Below the pieces are notes generated by a model. The model had not been told where the DNA came from and did no database searches. It was given only the letters and a program-made list of their open reading frames with translations. A stretch of 64,000 nucleotides of DNA. Origin: Rhodeus uyekii (taxonomy: Eukaryota; Chordata; Actinopteri; Cypriniformes; Acheilognathidae). The stretch covers positions 1,096,923-1,160,922 of the forward strand of contig JAWRVZ010000156.1 in assembly GCA_037043235.1 (NCBI GenBank). Reading direction: 5' to 3'. Positions 10,722-64,000 of this stretch are shown piece after piece (the first letter of the stretch is position 1; the number at the start of each line of letters is the position of its first letter). Made by a program: the position numbers and the translations under genes.

Positions 10722-12303
10722 GAAGAAGGAAGATATCAACTGGCAGTATTTTACCACCTCAAAATGTACATCAAAATCGAAACACTTATTTAATCAGGAT
10801 ACAAAAATACACATCTCAGTGACCTCCATATTGTAATAAATAGTTAACCATGCATCTACGATAAAAAGGCACAGAAAACAGTCACTTAGTAGTCATAAAA
10901 ATTACCTACAACTTACCAAAATCATCCAGATATCAATACAAGTGACTAGCGTAACATTATATCCCAATAGTGAAAACACATACACATCAGTTGTTTAACC
11001 TTAATAAATATGCAAGTATTGTAAATATACCTATACACGTAGTCTTAAAAATGAAACTGTGCCATTGTAAACACAATGTAAACAAATGAAACTCACATCG
11101 CACTTCTCTTATATGGATATAAATCATGTTAAAGATATGTGACCTGGCTCTACAAGTTCCTCAAAATGACTGTTTTTGAAAAACCAGGCAGTTTACAGCT
11201 TTTACGTTTGCCATCGTTGATGAGCCGAAGCTTACCGCAACTCGTAGTCCAATGAAAAACACTCACGTGGTGGTTTGAGAACTGAATTGAGGTTCATGTG
11301 CACATGTACTCAGTGTGGCATGAGAGGAAGACTGCACTTGTGTGTTTTGAGTCTGTTGTGAACAAATGAAGAGGCACCATAGACAAGGGTCGATCTGCTA
11401 CAGCTGTCAAACAGAGGAGATGTAAGGCCAATTAAACAGGGAGCTTCATAGTGTGAGCAACAAGTGTTCTCAAAACACTTGAGTTGTTTGTCTCAAAACA
11501 AATGATCTTGTGTCTTTGGCAATGATTCTAGCTAGTTGGGGAAATTACCTTTAGTAATGCGGTTACTCAGAAATGCATATCTGAAAAGCATAAAACTACA
11601 TTCATTTGTGTTTCGGAATGTGTGGGCACATGCGTTTCGATATTATGTCATATAACCACAAACAGAACTGTTGCTTTAAATGCACCATTTGATTGTCGGA
11701 TATGATCACAGCATGATGCCAATGAACAGATAACATTTTCTGCACTTATTTTGGAGAAAATGCTTGTGGAATGAATTTAAAACTGGTCAGATGTGTAAAA
11801 AAAAGGAATGCTCACTTAGGGGTAGTTGAAAGTATTAAATTGGCCAAAATATTTCATAAATAAACACACAAGGGAGAGGGGATGCGTATCCCAATATGCA
11901 GAGGTTTTACAAAGTTTTGAGGGAGCGGATTTCACGTGGGACTGCCGATGGATTAAACAGCCATCCAATAATGCCTACAGGCAGAGGCTGAAACCTCAGT
12001 AGCTCCTCACTACTGAGAAAAGATGGGAAGTGAGAGACCAATAACATCGATTACATCGATACAAATAACATTGATTGCTGAAAAAAGCAGGCTGCAGACA
12101 TAGTATGCCTTTATGATGGGCGCCAGTGGTTCTCAATCTCAACTGCTGGGCAACACATACTGAATGTATTTAATGCTCACACTTTATATTAGATGTCTTT
12201 AAGCACTATGCACTTACATATAATAAAAAATAAATAAAAATGTTGGGTACATTGGGTACAATAGACTTTACTTACTAAGGTGGGATGAGAGATTAAGGTT
12301 GGG

Positions 12304-12695
12304 TTAAAGGGAACATATTGTTCCCTTTAAACCTTTCTGTCTTTTGTTGAATAGAATAGACAATATTTTAAAGAATGTCTGTAACAAAACAGTTGATGGG
12401 CCCCATTTACCTCCATAGAATTTTTATGACTACTCTGAAAGTCAACGGGTGCTGTCAGCTGTCTGGTTAACATTCTTCAAAATATCTTCTTTTGTGTTCA
12501 ATAGAAGAGAGAAACTCAAGTTTGGAACAACATGAGGGTGAGAACAGAAGAAGATATTTTTAAGAGTGTAACAAAACAGTTGATGGGCACCACTGGTGTT
12601 TCCTATTAAAGTCAATGGAAGTCAATGGCTACCATCAACTGTTTGATTAGAAATATTCTTTAAAATATCTTCTTTTGTGTTCAGAAGAAGAAATA
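12304..12695. repeat. two decayed Angel-like elements in tandem
   Basis: Words CAAAACAGTTGATGGGC, AAAATATCTTCTTTTGTGTTC and GAACAACATGAGGGTGAG occur in two successive arrangements (12330-12540 and 12541-12695). The block starts with a 12-bp perfect inverted repeat around a 3-base spacer (12304-12330) built on the family's TTAAAGGG terminus. Confidence 0.65.
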
Positions 12696-15342
12696 ATGAT
12701 TAGTGATTAATTTCACACTCAAAGAATTAATAAAATGTTAGTACATAGTAGTTAAAGACACTTAATATATTTAATAATATACTTTACAAACGGTTACACT
12801 GGGAACCAAATAACTACATAATCGTCTATAGTTAGAACAGAAATAGAAATAGGCTTAACTTTTAAATGCGAAGACAAAATGCTTTTCTCATCTTTAATTT
12901 TGTGTGTCCAGCATTACGTGCCCAATCAAACTCTACGGTATCAAGTTCGTCTTTTGTTTGGTAAGAACCAGACATATTATGCAAATTAACAAATATAATA
13001 TGGACAAGGCCAAACTTCACGTACAACAAGAATAAACATGCTTTGTGCCAACCACAATGTGTTTTGTGTGGTGAATAAAACTCAACTGACACTTAGAAAC
13101 CAAACACACAAGCTAGAAAATGTGTAAATCACACTTCCACTGTTTGTGCATTTTCAAAATTGTCCACATTGTATGCCGTTCTTGATCAATTTGATGACTT
13201 TTAATGACCTTTTTTAGTTATTTGTGTTCAATAAACTATTCAGCCCTACATTTGGCGTCACGTTGAATGTAAAATCCTGGAGCAAAATCAGTAATGTAAT
13301 CAATTTTTGATAAATGAATGCTGTCGTGAATTGAGTCTCATTTATAGTCCTAGAATTTGATAATGACGAAACTCTCACTGAACCCTTCAAATGTGTATTT
13401 TCCTTTTTTAAAACATCCTGCTGGGTTTTGCCCAACAAGCCAAACCCAGTCCTCCAGGCCTGTGCTCCTTCTCCACATTTGTTTGAATTCCTACTTCAGG
13501 TAAATTGTGGGTAGAATTGCATTTCTTGGTAGGGAACACCACATCTTTTCCGACACTACTCTCTTTCTCTCTGTATATATAGAGTATCAACTACTACTTT
13601 GATGTTATCGAACACCCTCTGGAGAAACATTATAATATAACAAACTAAAATCCACTGTTATGAGTCCCATGCGTACTGTTGGTTGGGAAAGCAATGTGTA
13701 GGTCAAAGTTCGAAATTTTCCATTTAATGGAAAAAAAATAGAGGCACAACAGTTTTATAGTGAGGAAACATCCAGCCGTCTAGCAAATTATCCTGGAAGC
13801 ACAGTTAAACAGGACCAACAATTTGCTAATGGAAGATTTATGAATTTTGGAGAGAACATGGCATGATTTGTCTGACCCAAAGTCCACCTTAATTCGAAAC
13901 CCCCAAAAAAGAGGAGTGTGTGAAGTTTATCTTTTTAGTTTTCCATGAAAAAAACCTGACATAAAAGCTTAATAGAGAAGAAATGTATCAAAATAAATAC
14001 AATATTGCACCTTCCATAGAGTACAACAGCACTTAACGTGTAAAGGCGATTACTTAACAAAATAATTCACAAAGGTGTTATGGTGCTCTATACACAAATA
14101 AATGTGCCATCTGATAATATCATGTAAGCGTTCTATTATACAAAGGCTTTACTCTTAACTGGAGTTAACAGTTTAGACTTTTAAAACGTATATACAGTGC
14201 ATATATCAACAAACATCTCTTATACCCTGTAATGCCACCAACCAAATGTAGATGATCTATAGATTTGCACTGGGTTCCTGAACTCAGCAAATATCAACTA
14301 TGTAATGTGCAGGTCAACTGCAGTTTCCTATTCAAAACAATAGAAGTCTTATTTCAACTAATGTATAACAATGCGTTTTAAGCCACAAACAGATGTTGTG
14401 TGGATGTTCGTCCGAACAACTTCCGTTTTTAACGTTTTTAGAAGAATATTTTAGGTGGGTGGGGGAATTCAAATTTCGGGGGACATTCACTTTGGTACTT
14501 GATTTACCGACTTAACTAACGTTCTACTGCAAGGTTAAAACATTTCTTACCAATAAAGCTCATCTGACAATAAATATGGCACATGACACTGCTTTTGACA
14601 CAAGGTTTCCATGCAGACAGATAAATAGAAATAAATCAGCAGTCTACTTGGACCAAAAGGGATGCTTCAGTAGTAACAAATGGCATTATACTAAATTCAT
14701 ATAAAACTTGTTCAAGTGTTAGTCTGTACAATAAAAAACAAGACACAGATCATGCAGTAAAATAGCTATCCAAATATAGCAAGCATACCATGCATCAGTT
14801 TGTCACTGTCGAAGGAAACCCCTTTTGACCTTTCTTGGACTGCATCGCCGCACTATGATGATTGCCGTTTGATTGCGATACTCCAGCAGTCTTTTTCCCA
14901 ATCTCCTTAAAATGTAAACAGTGCTGTCAAAAGCAGAATATTGCTGACACATCACATCGCCCTCGTGTTGTTGCCATCTACCGCAAGGCAAAGAGCCAGT
15001 GAGCTACTCAGAGGCCGTGCTCCTCTCGGAGAAATCGCTGTTTGGAAGTCTTGTTCTGCTACTTGATTTGGATATTTTTAAAGAGACCAGAGGTTGCGTG
15101 CATGATGAGAATTGCATACCTGATTGTGCCGTTGATGCAATAAATGAGAAATGGCTTTTTTATGGGTCTAAAAGTCTCGGACACAATCCATGTCATTTTG
15201 GCACCATCAGTTGCTTCTAAAACAAACATCCTTAGCTTTTCTACAAGCTATTCCTACATGAATCCACGACACCAAAACGCCTCCCACACCGGAGCTCCGC
15301 TTCAACTCCTCTTCGCTCACGTACGGAATGTGTGTTGACGTG

Positions 15343-59358
<44,016 letters not shown>

Positions 59359-61008
59359 CTACGGGGAGAGAGATATGGGGAGATGAGAGCTGAGTGTCTC
59401 ACCCTCCTGCCTGACTGACTGCGACTGACAATGAGTCCCCCCCCCTTCCGCTCTTTAAGACGGAGATCGGGACAAGCCCCCCCATCCCTTGCCTCCTCCT
59501 CTTCTACTCTTTAACGGCCACCTCCACCCCTCAGGTCTTTTCCTCTCGGATGCTTGAGCGAGATTTAGGCTGACAGGCGGAGTGCCCGAGAAAATGCTAA
59601 AAGCCTGTTTCATAACAGGGGCAGCCTCCACACGAGTCCTACTCCGTGCTTTTAATACCACTATAATTTATTGATAACGGCACCCTTAACATCTCCGCGC
59701 ACCGGTGGTGCCACTGCGGAGGCGCACGGCAACCCAACAACAGTTTTTGCTGCGACGTGCGTGGTGAAGCAGGTGATACAGTCCTCGGGGAATTACAGCT
59801 TACCACCTGCAGATTTCAACATAAACCCTTTTCTCATGTTGGCCAAACACTGGCTTACAATACTAGGTTTAAATTCTCAATACTAGGTTTAAATTTAAAT
59901 TCATTCTTTTTAGATTTACTGTATTTTATAAATGTTGCAAAATATGACATTTGGTGGCCAATTATCTCAAGACAAAACAGTGGGAATGTCTGATCCTCAG
60001 AGGTTGCTCTTTCATAGTTCAAGAGACTTTGTTCTCAGTAAAAGGGTTAGTTCACCCAAGATGACAATTCTTGATGTTCTCTGACCGATGTTTATATGGA
60101 CTTTCAATGGATTTTTCTAATGTCAATAGAAATCCCTCAGTTTTTATTGAAATTCAATTCATTTGCATTTTCGAGTAAGAACTATAAAATGAATGTGGAC
60201 AGCTGAGATGATTGAGTTCACACTGAGAGCTCTAACGTTTGATTGCAAACTTTGTAGGCTGAACAAATCTGAGCACTATTTGAGACATTTTTGAGATACG
60301 TGTCACATTGCTACATCCTATGTGACCTTTTCCCGTCTTCATTTGCTCTTCTTGAGTTTCATTGCTGTCTAGAAGAATCTTAAGATCTTGCTTGTTTACT
60401 GCTCGACTGAAATTGTTTCATTAAAACATTGTTCTAATGTCTGTTGTTTCTAATCTCCGAATGCACAATGAGCTGGCATCACAGATCCTCCTTTAGCACA
60501 AGTGTCAGTGCTCTCACTAATTATAAAGAGCAGCAAAATAATCTTGTATTCCTAGCTGCAATAATGAGTTCACATGGATGCGATAGATAAAACCCATCTG
60601 TTCTTTTTATAAATGTCTCAACCATAAATTGCCTCAATCATTTTTGGAAAATCAGCCATTACCATCTGGCATGGTGGGGAATGAATCGTTTGCCTATCTG
60701 CTGGTTACTGCAGTTTTCAGAGGTGTGGTTACCAACCAAACAACGCTATCGGTGTTACACAACGGCACACAGTCTCCCTATGAGAAAATGCACTTGCTGT
60801 AGCTGCTGTATGAGCGGATTACAGGAGAATGCACTGAAGATATCCGCTGACAGCAGCAGAGGTGCTGAGAGAGAATTACAAACGCAACCAAGTTATGCGG
60901 ATGTCAACGTTGTAGCTCATTATGTTTGCCATTTGGATGGCGAGTGGAGACAGCTCCATCCACGGCTTTTTATTTCTTGCTCTGTTTTTTCAGTGCCGTT
61001 GCATCTGT
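59359..61008. other. dgkh intron, proximal part
   Basis: No upstream PH exon is found here. A possible Angel arm (GTTAGTTCACCCAAGATGAC) lies near 60046. A 127-codon frame at 60681-61064 shows no motif. Confidence 0.45.
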
Positions 61009-61009
61009 G

Positions 61010-61049
<40 letters not shown>

Positions 61050-61050
61050 T
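61009..61050. repeat. (CTTT)n microsatellite
   Basis: About ten TTTC units. Confidence 0.95.
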
Positions 61051-61250
61051 CACATAAGTCTTGAAAAATGCCAACACTTTTGAATCATTGTCCATTTAAA
61101 GCTTTTAAAATATATATGACTTTAATTCTTTTAATCTTTATGACTTTTCTGTTAACTCTTGTCACATTTAATTTTATTAATGCATTGCTATTTTTGGTAA
61201 ACTCGTCTTGTTAAATTATTTTTTAAAAGACAGATATTTAAATATATTTT

Positions 61251-61258
<8 letters not shown>

Positions 61259-61282
<24 letters not shown>
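61259..61282. repeat. short (AT)n microsatellite
   Basis: About twelve AT units, next to further TA-rich DNA. Confidence 0.9.
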
Positions 61283-61289
<7 letters not shown>

Positions 61290-61387
61290 TATAATTTATA
61301 ATATATGTTGACACTAAAGAAAAATACTATTATAATAAATCTAACACATGACCAAATCCTACAAAATCTAGTCAATAGACTCTTTGT

Positions 61388-61749
61388 TGTCAGGGTGTAC
61401 GCGCGTACTGGTGTGCGATGCAGAGACACTGTTGGAGCCACAGGGGATACTGCTCGATACTTTAATAACGTAGAAAACAATACACTCAGAATACCCAACA
61501 CAAAAGGCACACGGGGTGCAAACTCGGAAAACTCAAAACTCGGAGAACATCCACACACAAACTTCCACATAACACTAAAAGACTACAATCACCAACAAGG
61601 ACAAGGGAAACATGAAAGGGATTTATACACGAGGGCAGATTAGGGCCAGCTGACATAATTAACAGGGTAATCACTAACAAGACAGGAGTGGGAAGGATCT
61701 GGGAGACACAGAGGAACCCGGATGTGACAGACGCGACAAGACTGTGACA
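61388..61749 (-). mobile_element. solo LTR, 362 bp
   Basis: Minus strand reads TGTCACAGTCTTGTCGC ... CGCGCGTACACCCTGACA. The flanks TTTGT (61383-61387, 61750-61754) match. TATAAATCCC and ATTAAAG give promoter and poly(A) signals on the minus strand. No internal sequence. Confidence 0.88.
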
Positions 61750-61802
61750 TTTGTATTCATGCTGGTTTTTTATAATAATTTTATATATATACAGTAATAC
61801 TT

Positions 61803-61848
61803 CGGTTTACGAGTTTAATTTTTTCCAAGAGCGAGCTCGTAAACCAAA
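61803..61848. repeat. inverted repeat GGTTTACGAG/CTCGTAAACC
   Basis: A 10-bp perfect inverted repeat near the start of AT-rich DNA that reads like the end of a widespread vertebrate repeat (AATACTTCGGTTTACGAG). Family not named. Confidence 0.5.
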
Positions 61849-62173
61849 ATGCTCCTACACCAAAACAAATTTCCCCATAAGAATGCACTAAAAATCAATT
61901 AATTCGTTCCACTTGACCACAAATGCCCATTTTAAATATTTTTTTAGTTTTACCCTATTAATTGCAGTTACAATTGTAACCATTAAGATCTCATATAAAT
62001 ATTAATTAATAATTGACAATTTAGTGTAATGCACTTCAGGTTTGAGCAGCCTGCTTGGAGGAGAGAGAGGAGGGGGGAGCGGGGAAAGCAAGGATGAAAG
62101 CAAATGAGTGAATTTATTATAATAGTGCAGAAACCAAACGAAGTGATAATCCAGAGTTAAAGTCGTGGAACAT

Positions 62174-62490
62174 GGGAGCCGCGAAAGAACGAATTCACGG
62201 GAGCCGCAAACGAAGGAATTTGCGGGAGTCAGGAGAGAACGAATTCGCAGGAGACGCGAGAGAACGAATTCGCGGGAGACGCGAGAGAGCGAATTTGCGG
62301 GAGCCTCGAACGAACGAACTCGCGGGAGCCGCGTACGAACGAATTCGCGGGAGCCTTGAACGAACAAATTCGCGGGAGCCTCGAACAAACAAATTTGCGG
62401 GAGCCGCGAACGAACTAATTCGTGGGAGACGCGAGAGAACGAATTTGCGGGAGACGCGAGAGAACGAATTTGCGGGAGACGCGAGAGAAC
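62174..62490. repeat. 25-bp minisatellite, about 12.7 copies
   Basis: Unit GGGAGCCGCGAACGAACGAA then TTCGC with CpG-rich variants (GGGAGACGCGAGAGAACGAA). Because 25 is not a multiple of three, each unit shifts frame, and the array contains few stops, which explains the long frames on both strands (62002-62667 minus, 62172-62525 plus). Confidence 0.93.
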
Positions 62491-63227
62491 TAGGGGAGCG
62501 CGGGGCACAAAGTAACGCGGGGTAAATAGTAACAGCGATTTTTTTAGATAGTTGCACGGGCATAAATGTGACGTGCTAAAGGGCTTTTCATCACACGGTT
62601 TGCACACGTCTTCTGGCCATTTGGAAATTTCTTCTGGAAATTTCATCGAAGTTTGGATGAGAACCACAGGAAAACTCTTTTGGCAGCATGTAAATATTTT
62701 TTGTTATAGTAGTTGTTTTTCGATTTTCAAAGAATGTGTGAAAGATTGTTAGTCTAATATTATATTGTTATGATTACCATTTATTGGCTAAAAGATAGGT
62801 ACCATTTTGAAAGACGTGAAAAACACATAGTGGCTGCTATCCGGTCCTGAAGTAAACAAGACAGCGCGGGGTTAGTTGTAACACTAAGCCGCATTGAACA
62901 AGTTGCATCAATAATCATATATTTTGCATTGTATTAACCTATTAAAACGTTTTTCATGTCATTACATTGTTCAAAACACAACAAATGTAAAAAATAAAGG
63001 AAAAAATATATTTAATTCATAAGTTATGCTTAGGATCATCAAGACGCAACTTTTTTAAACAAATAAAAATACATGAATGAACTTGCATTGGACAACATGG
63101 AGTTACAACTATCCCGCTGTCTGTTAAAACGAGCCCCGCTCACGGGGTAAGAAGTCACATTTTACTCCTTGCGCTTTTGCCGATACTGCAGAGAAACTGC
63201 ATGTCCGACGAACATGAAAACAGTGTT
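62491..63227. other. intronic DNA with GC-rich ends, unclassified
   Basis: Words GAGCGCGGGGCACAAAGTAA near 62496 and ACGAGCCCCGCTCACGGGG near 63129, with GTTACAACTATCCCGCTG, hint at the ends of an unknown mobile element. No family recognised. Confidence 0.3.
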
Positions 63228-63293
63228 CATTTGTAGGGTTCTTATATGTTGAGAACCCTACAAATGGGCGAGTTAACCGTCAGTCGGGTTAAC
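63228..63293. repeat. two consecutive hairpins
   Basis: CATTTGTAGGGTTCT (63228-63242) and AGAACCCTACAAATG (63252-63266) form a 15-bp perfect stem with a 9-base loop. GTTAACC (63272-63278) pairs with GGTTAAC (63287-63293). Confidence 0.85.
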
Positions 63294-63303
63294 CTATGAT
63301 ATT

Positions 63304-63911
63304 TGTGGCGAGCAGGGCGGGGTCGAGGGACCGTGAGAGCGTCAAGAGAGCCGGTGGCGTGATTGGTAATGAGCGTCACCTGTGAGCCACCGTTCTCGGA
63401 TCTCACGGAGGAGCGGAGGCATAAAAGGAGGAGCGATGACAGTGAAGGACGAGAGAAGACCAGGGGTCTCATTTATAAACCTGTGCGTAGGATCACTACT
63501 AAAAGTTTACGTGCGCTCAAAAGCCAAAAATGCTATACGTCAAAAAATATTCAGATTTATTAAACCGTGTGTATGCACATCTGTCAGGAACATTCCCTTT
63601 ATAAATCGCAGATGTCACAGGTCAAAGTTTGCTTAAATGTGCACACATTCTCCCGTCAAGTTGTTTTTTATAGATCACAACCTTTGCGTGGAAACTGGCG
63701 TACGTACGTTTCCAGTCCCGTTTTGTGCGTACGCATGCTTTATAAATGAGACCCCAGGTCTGGATTTATGTTATGTTTTGTGTTTGTGTGGGCGGCGGGC
63801 GGCAGTCGTCCGAGAGGGACTTCCGCCATTACGTTTATTTTGTATTTATGTTTTATTTGATTATTAAAGTTTGTGAAACATCTTCCTCCCCGAACATTGA
63901 ACTGCGTTACA
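63304..63911 (+). mobile_element. solo LTR split by a MITE
   Basis: TGTGGCGAGCAGGGCGGGG ... GAACTGCGTTACA with ATATT on both sides (63299-63303, 63912-63916). It has CATAAAAGG (about 63419) and ATTAAAG (about 63864). Without the inner element and its duplication it is about 314 bp. Confidence 0.85.
63464..63754. mobile_element. Harbinger-type MITE
   Basis: GGGTCTCATTTATAAAC and, inverted, GGGTCTCATTTATAAAG ends, flanked by CAG (63461-63463, 63755-63757). 291 bp, no coding capacity. The terminus and target resemble those of the Harbinger element at 21407. Confidence 0.85.
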
Positions 63912-64000
63912 ATATTATTTCCTGCTTTTATGTTTCTGAATGCTTCTTTCTTTATTATAATAGTACAGTTGTGTGACCCATGAGTTCATGCCATCCAAAG

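Larger units (their letters stand above)
10695..15342 (-). other. dgkh: dgkh 3' untranslated region (inferred extent)
   Basis: From the dgkh stop codon to the AATAAA at 10716 no other gene or coding exon is visible. Mammalian DGKH also has a long 3' UTR. The stretch is AT-rich and contains two Angel-like copies near 12310-12695. The extent is inferred, not seen. Confidence 0.45.

Noticed and set aside
62002..62667. 221-codon minus-strand frame and overlapping plus frames
   Set aside because: They are read across the 25-bp minisatellite, which lacks stops and changes frame each unit.

Overview
This window looks like vertebrate DNA from a ray-finned fish, most likely a cyprinid (inference). 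The coding exons read as two vertebrate genes. The rest is AT-rich intron packed with repeat types typical of carp-like fish: Tc1/mariner, PIF/Harbinger, Angel-like inverted-repeat elements, gypsy LTR elements, tRNA-derived SINE pieces and LINE 3' tails. No bacterial-style operon, CRISPR array or phage region is present.

Both host genes are on the minus strand and are cut by the window ends. At the left (94-4161, with a probable untranslated first exon near 9106) are the first four coding exons of akap11 (A-kinase anchoring protein 11, AKAP220); the rest lies left of base 1. From 15343 to 59358 lie 26 coding exons of dgkh, a type II diacylglycerol kinase (eta). They run from the second half of the PH domain through two C1 zinc fingers, the catalytic and accessory kinase domains, and a C-terminal SAM domain. 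All 25 internal splice junctions keep phase and give 1,098 residues plus stop. The 5' exons lie beyond base 64000. The dgkh 3' UTR probably runs to a poly(A) signal at 10716-10721, leaving only about 1.4 kb before the akap11 promoter. Adjacent dgkh and akap11 in the same orientation match human 13q14, which favours eta over delta.

The introns record repeated transposition. A chromodomain gypsy element with open gag and pol (32459-37489) sits in the 7.6-kb dgkh intron; its 5' LTR lacks 63 bp. A second, non-autonomous LTR element (50665-52767) has matching 402-bp LTRs, a 5-bp target duplication and an unfamiliar 366-codon ORF of tandem repeats. It landed inside an older solo LTR (50251-53145), which has its own target duplication. 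Three more solo LTRs with 5-bp duplications lie at 46252-47273, 61388-61749 and 63304-63911; the last is split by a Harbinger-type MITE. A decayed Harbinger element at 21407-23018 keeps traces of both its transposase and its Myb-like partner, and sits in LTR-like DNA.

The most interesting signals are the non-autonomous LTR element with its repeat protein, and an apparent shared self-priming arrangement in both LTR families: an 11-base stretch about 30 bp after a TATA-like box is complementary to the primer site just after the LTR. The nested insertions with intact duplications, a 15-bp perfect hairpin pair beside one solo LTR, two minisatellites, and an orphan minus-strand ORF near 38.4 kb also stand out. 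All calls were made by reading; no alignments or searches were run.
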